From NCBI GenBank assembly GCA_002339085.1, contig DDDX01000060.1, forward strand, positions 28,767 to 92,766: a stretch of 64,000 bases of DNA. Direction: 5' to 3'. The notes beneath the pieces were generated by a model. That model did no database searches and was not told where the DNA came from. It saw only the letters and a program-made list of their open reading frames with translations. The translations under genes were made by a program, and so were the position numbers. Positions within the stretch are counted from its first letter, which is position 1, and each line of letters starts with the position of its first letter. The DNA comes from Cellvibrionales bacterium UBA1969. GTDB taxonomy: Bacteria; Pseudomonadota; Gammaproteobacteria; Pseudomonadales; UBA7434. Below, in pieces: positions 63,946 to 64,000 of this stretch.

Positions 63946-64000
63946 TTAAACTCGTCTTTTCTTTGGTGGACGACAACCATTATGGGGTATCGGTGTAACG
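63946..64000 (-). CDS. rpsK: 30S ribosomal protein S11, C-terminal end
   Basis: Only the last 17 codons are in the window, reading TPIPHNGCRPPKKRRV before TAA, the invariant S11 C-terminus. The gene continues past the right edge. It is the upstream neighbour of rpsD as expected. Confidence 0.96.
   Translation of the reverse strand, partial: VTPIPHNGCRPPKKRRV

Noticed and set aside
1..64000. CRISPR arrays, tRNA genes, insertion sequences
   Set aside because: No regularly spaced repeats, no cloverleaf-like segments with a CCA end, and no transposase or terminal inverted repeats were seen on either strand.

Overview
The window is 64 kb of a chromosome from a gammaproteobacterium, probably a marine heterotroph. 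This rests on conserved gene order rather than a marker search: a mtaD-ubiG-mupP-yciK block as in Pseudomonas, a dapA-bamC pair, a cmoA-cmoB pair, and the rpsK-rpsD-rpoA-rplQ end of the alpha ribosomal operon. Base composition is moderately AT-rich. No insertion sequence, CRISPR array, tRNA or rRNA gene was seen.

Layout. 1-2433 (+): ubiquinone and cell-wall-recycling housekeeping genes. 2462-15576 (-): an AlkB-like dioxygenase, then a long run of nine accessory catabolic genes (deazaflavin-type reductase, EthD-like protein, molybdopterin oxidoreductase, DUF3604 protein, TauD-type dioxygenase, MFS transporter, zinc alcohol dehydrogenase, PAPS-type sulfotransferase, secreted PQQ-type propeller), then a NUDIX hydrolase. 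15737-20395 (+): HSL-type esterase, SDR, Baeyer-Villiger monooxygenase, SDR. 20417-22093 (-): MOSC protein and purC. 22360-29889 (+): extradiol dioxygenase, cytochrome c/PQQ sugar dehydrogenase, SnoaL-like protein, SDR, KstD-like flavoprotein, SDR, HsaA-like flavin hydroxylase. 29913-31457 (-): carboxyltransferase. 31542-35617 (-): rsmJ, PilZ, metallo-hydrolase, bamC, dapA. 35851-42943: DUF3806 protein, MaoC protein, an AT-rich RND efflux pair, an orphan ExbD, Ogt. 43538-50340: a FadE28/FadE29-like acyl-CoA dehydrogenase pair, DUF2452 protein, a second KstD-like flavoprotein coupled to an epoxide hydrolase, SDR. 50403-53778 (-): cmoB, cmoA, GST, LLM oxidoreductase. 54115-55258 (+): a small exosortase with a partner membrane protein. 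55262-64000: small unknown genes, tyrosine phosphatase, ssb, uvrA, and the ribosomal operon.

How the genes may work together. Many accessory genes belong to families that dismantle polycyclic or branched alicyclic and aromatic compounds such as steroids and terpenoids: two KstD-like dehydrogenases, an HsaA-like ring hydroxylase, an HsaC/BphC-like extradiol ring-cleaving enzyme, a HAPMO-like Baeyer-Villiger enzyme, an epoxide hydrolase, several SDRs, a two-subunit acyl-CoA dehydrogenase of the sterol side-chain type, a MaoC hydratase and a carboxyltransferase. No complete known pathway can be assembled from the window, so the substrate is open. The least explained pieces are the molybdoenzyme/EthD/DUF3604/sulfotransferase run, the mini-exosortase locus, and a MOSC gene whose family-like N-terminus reaches back towards the purC stop codon without any usual start codon.
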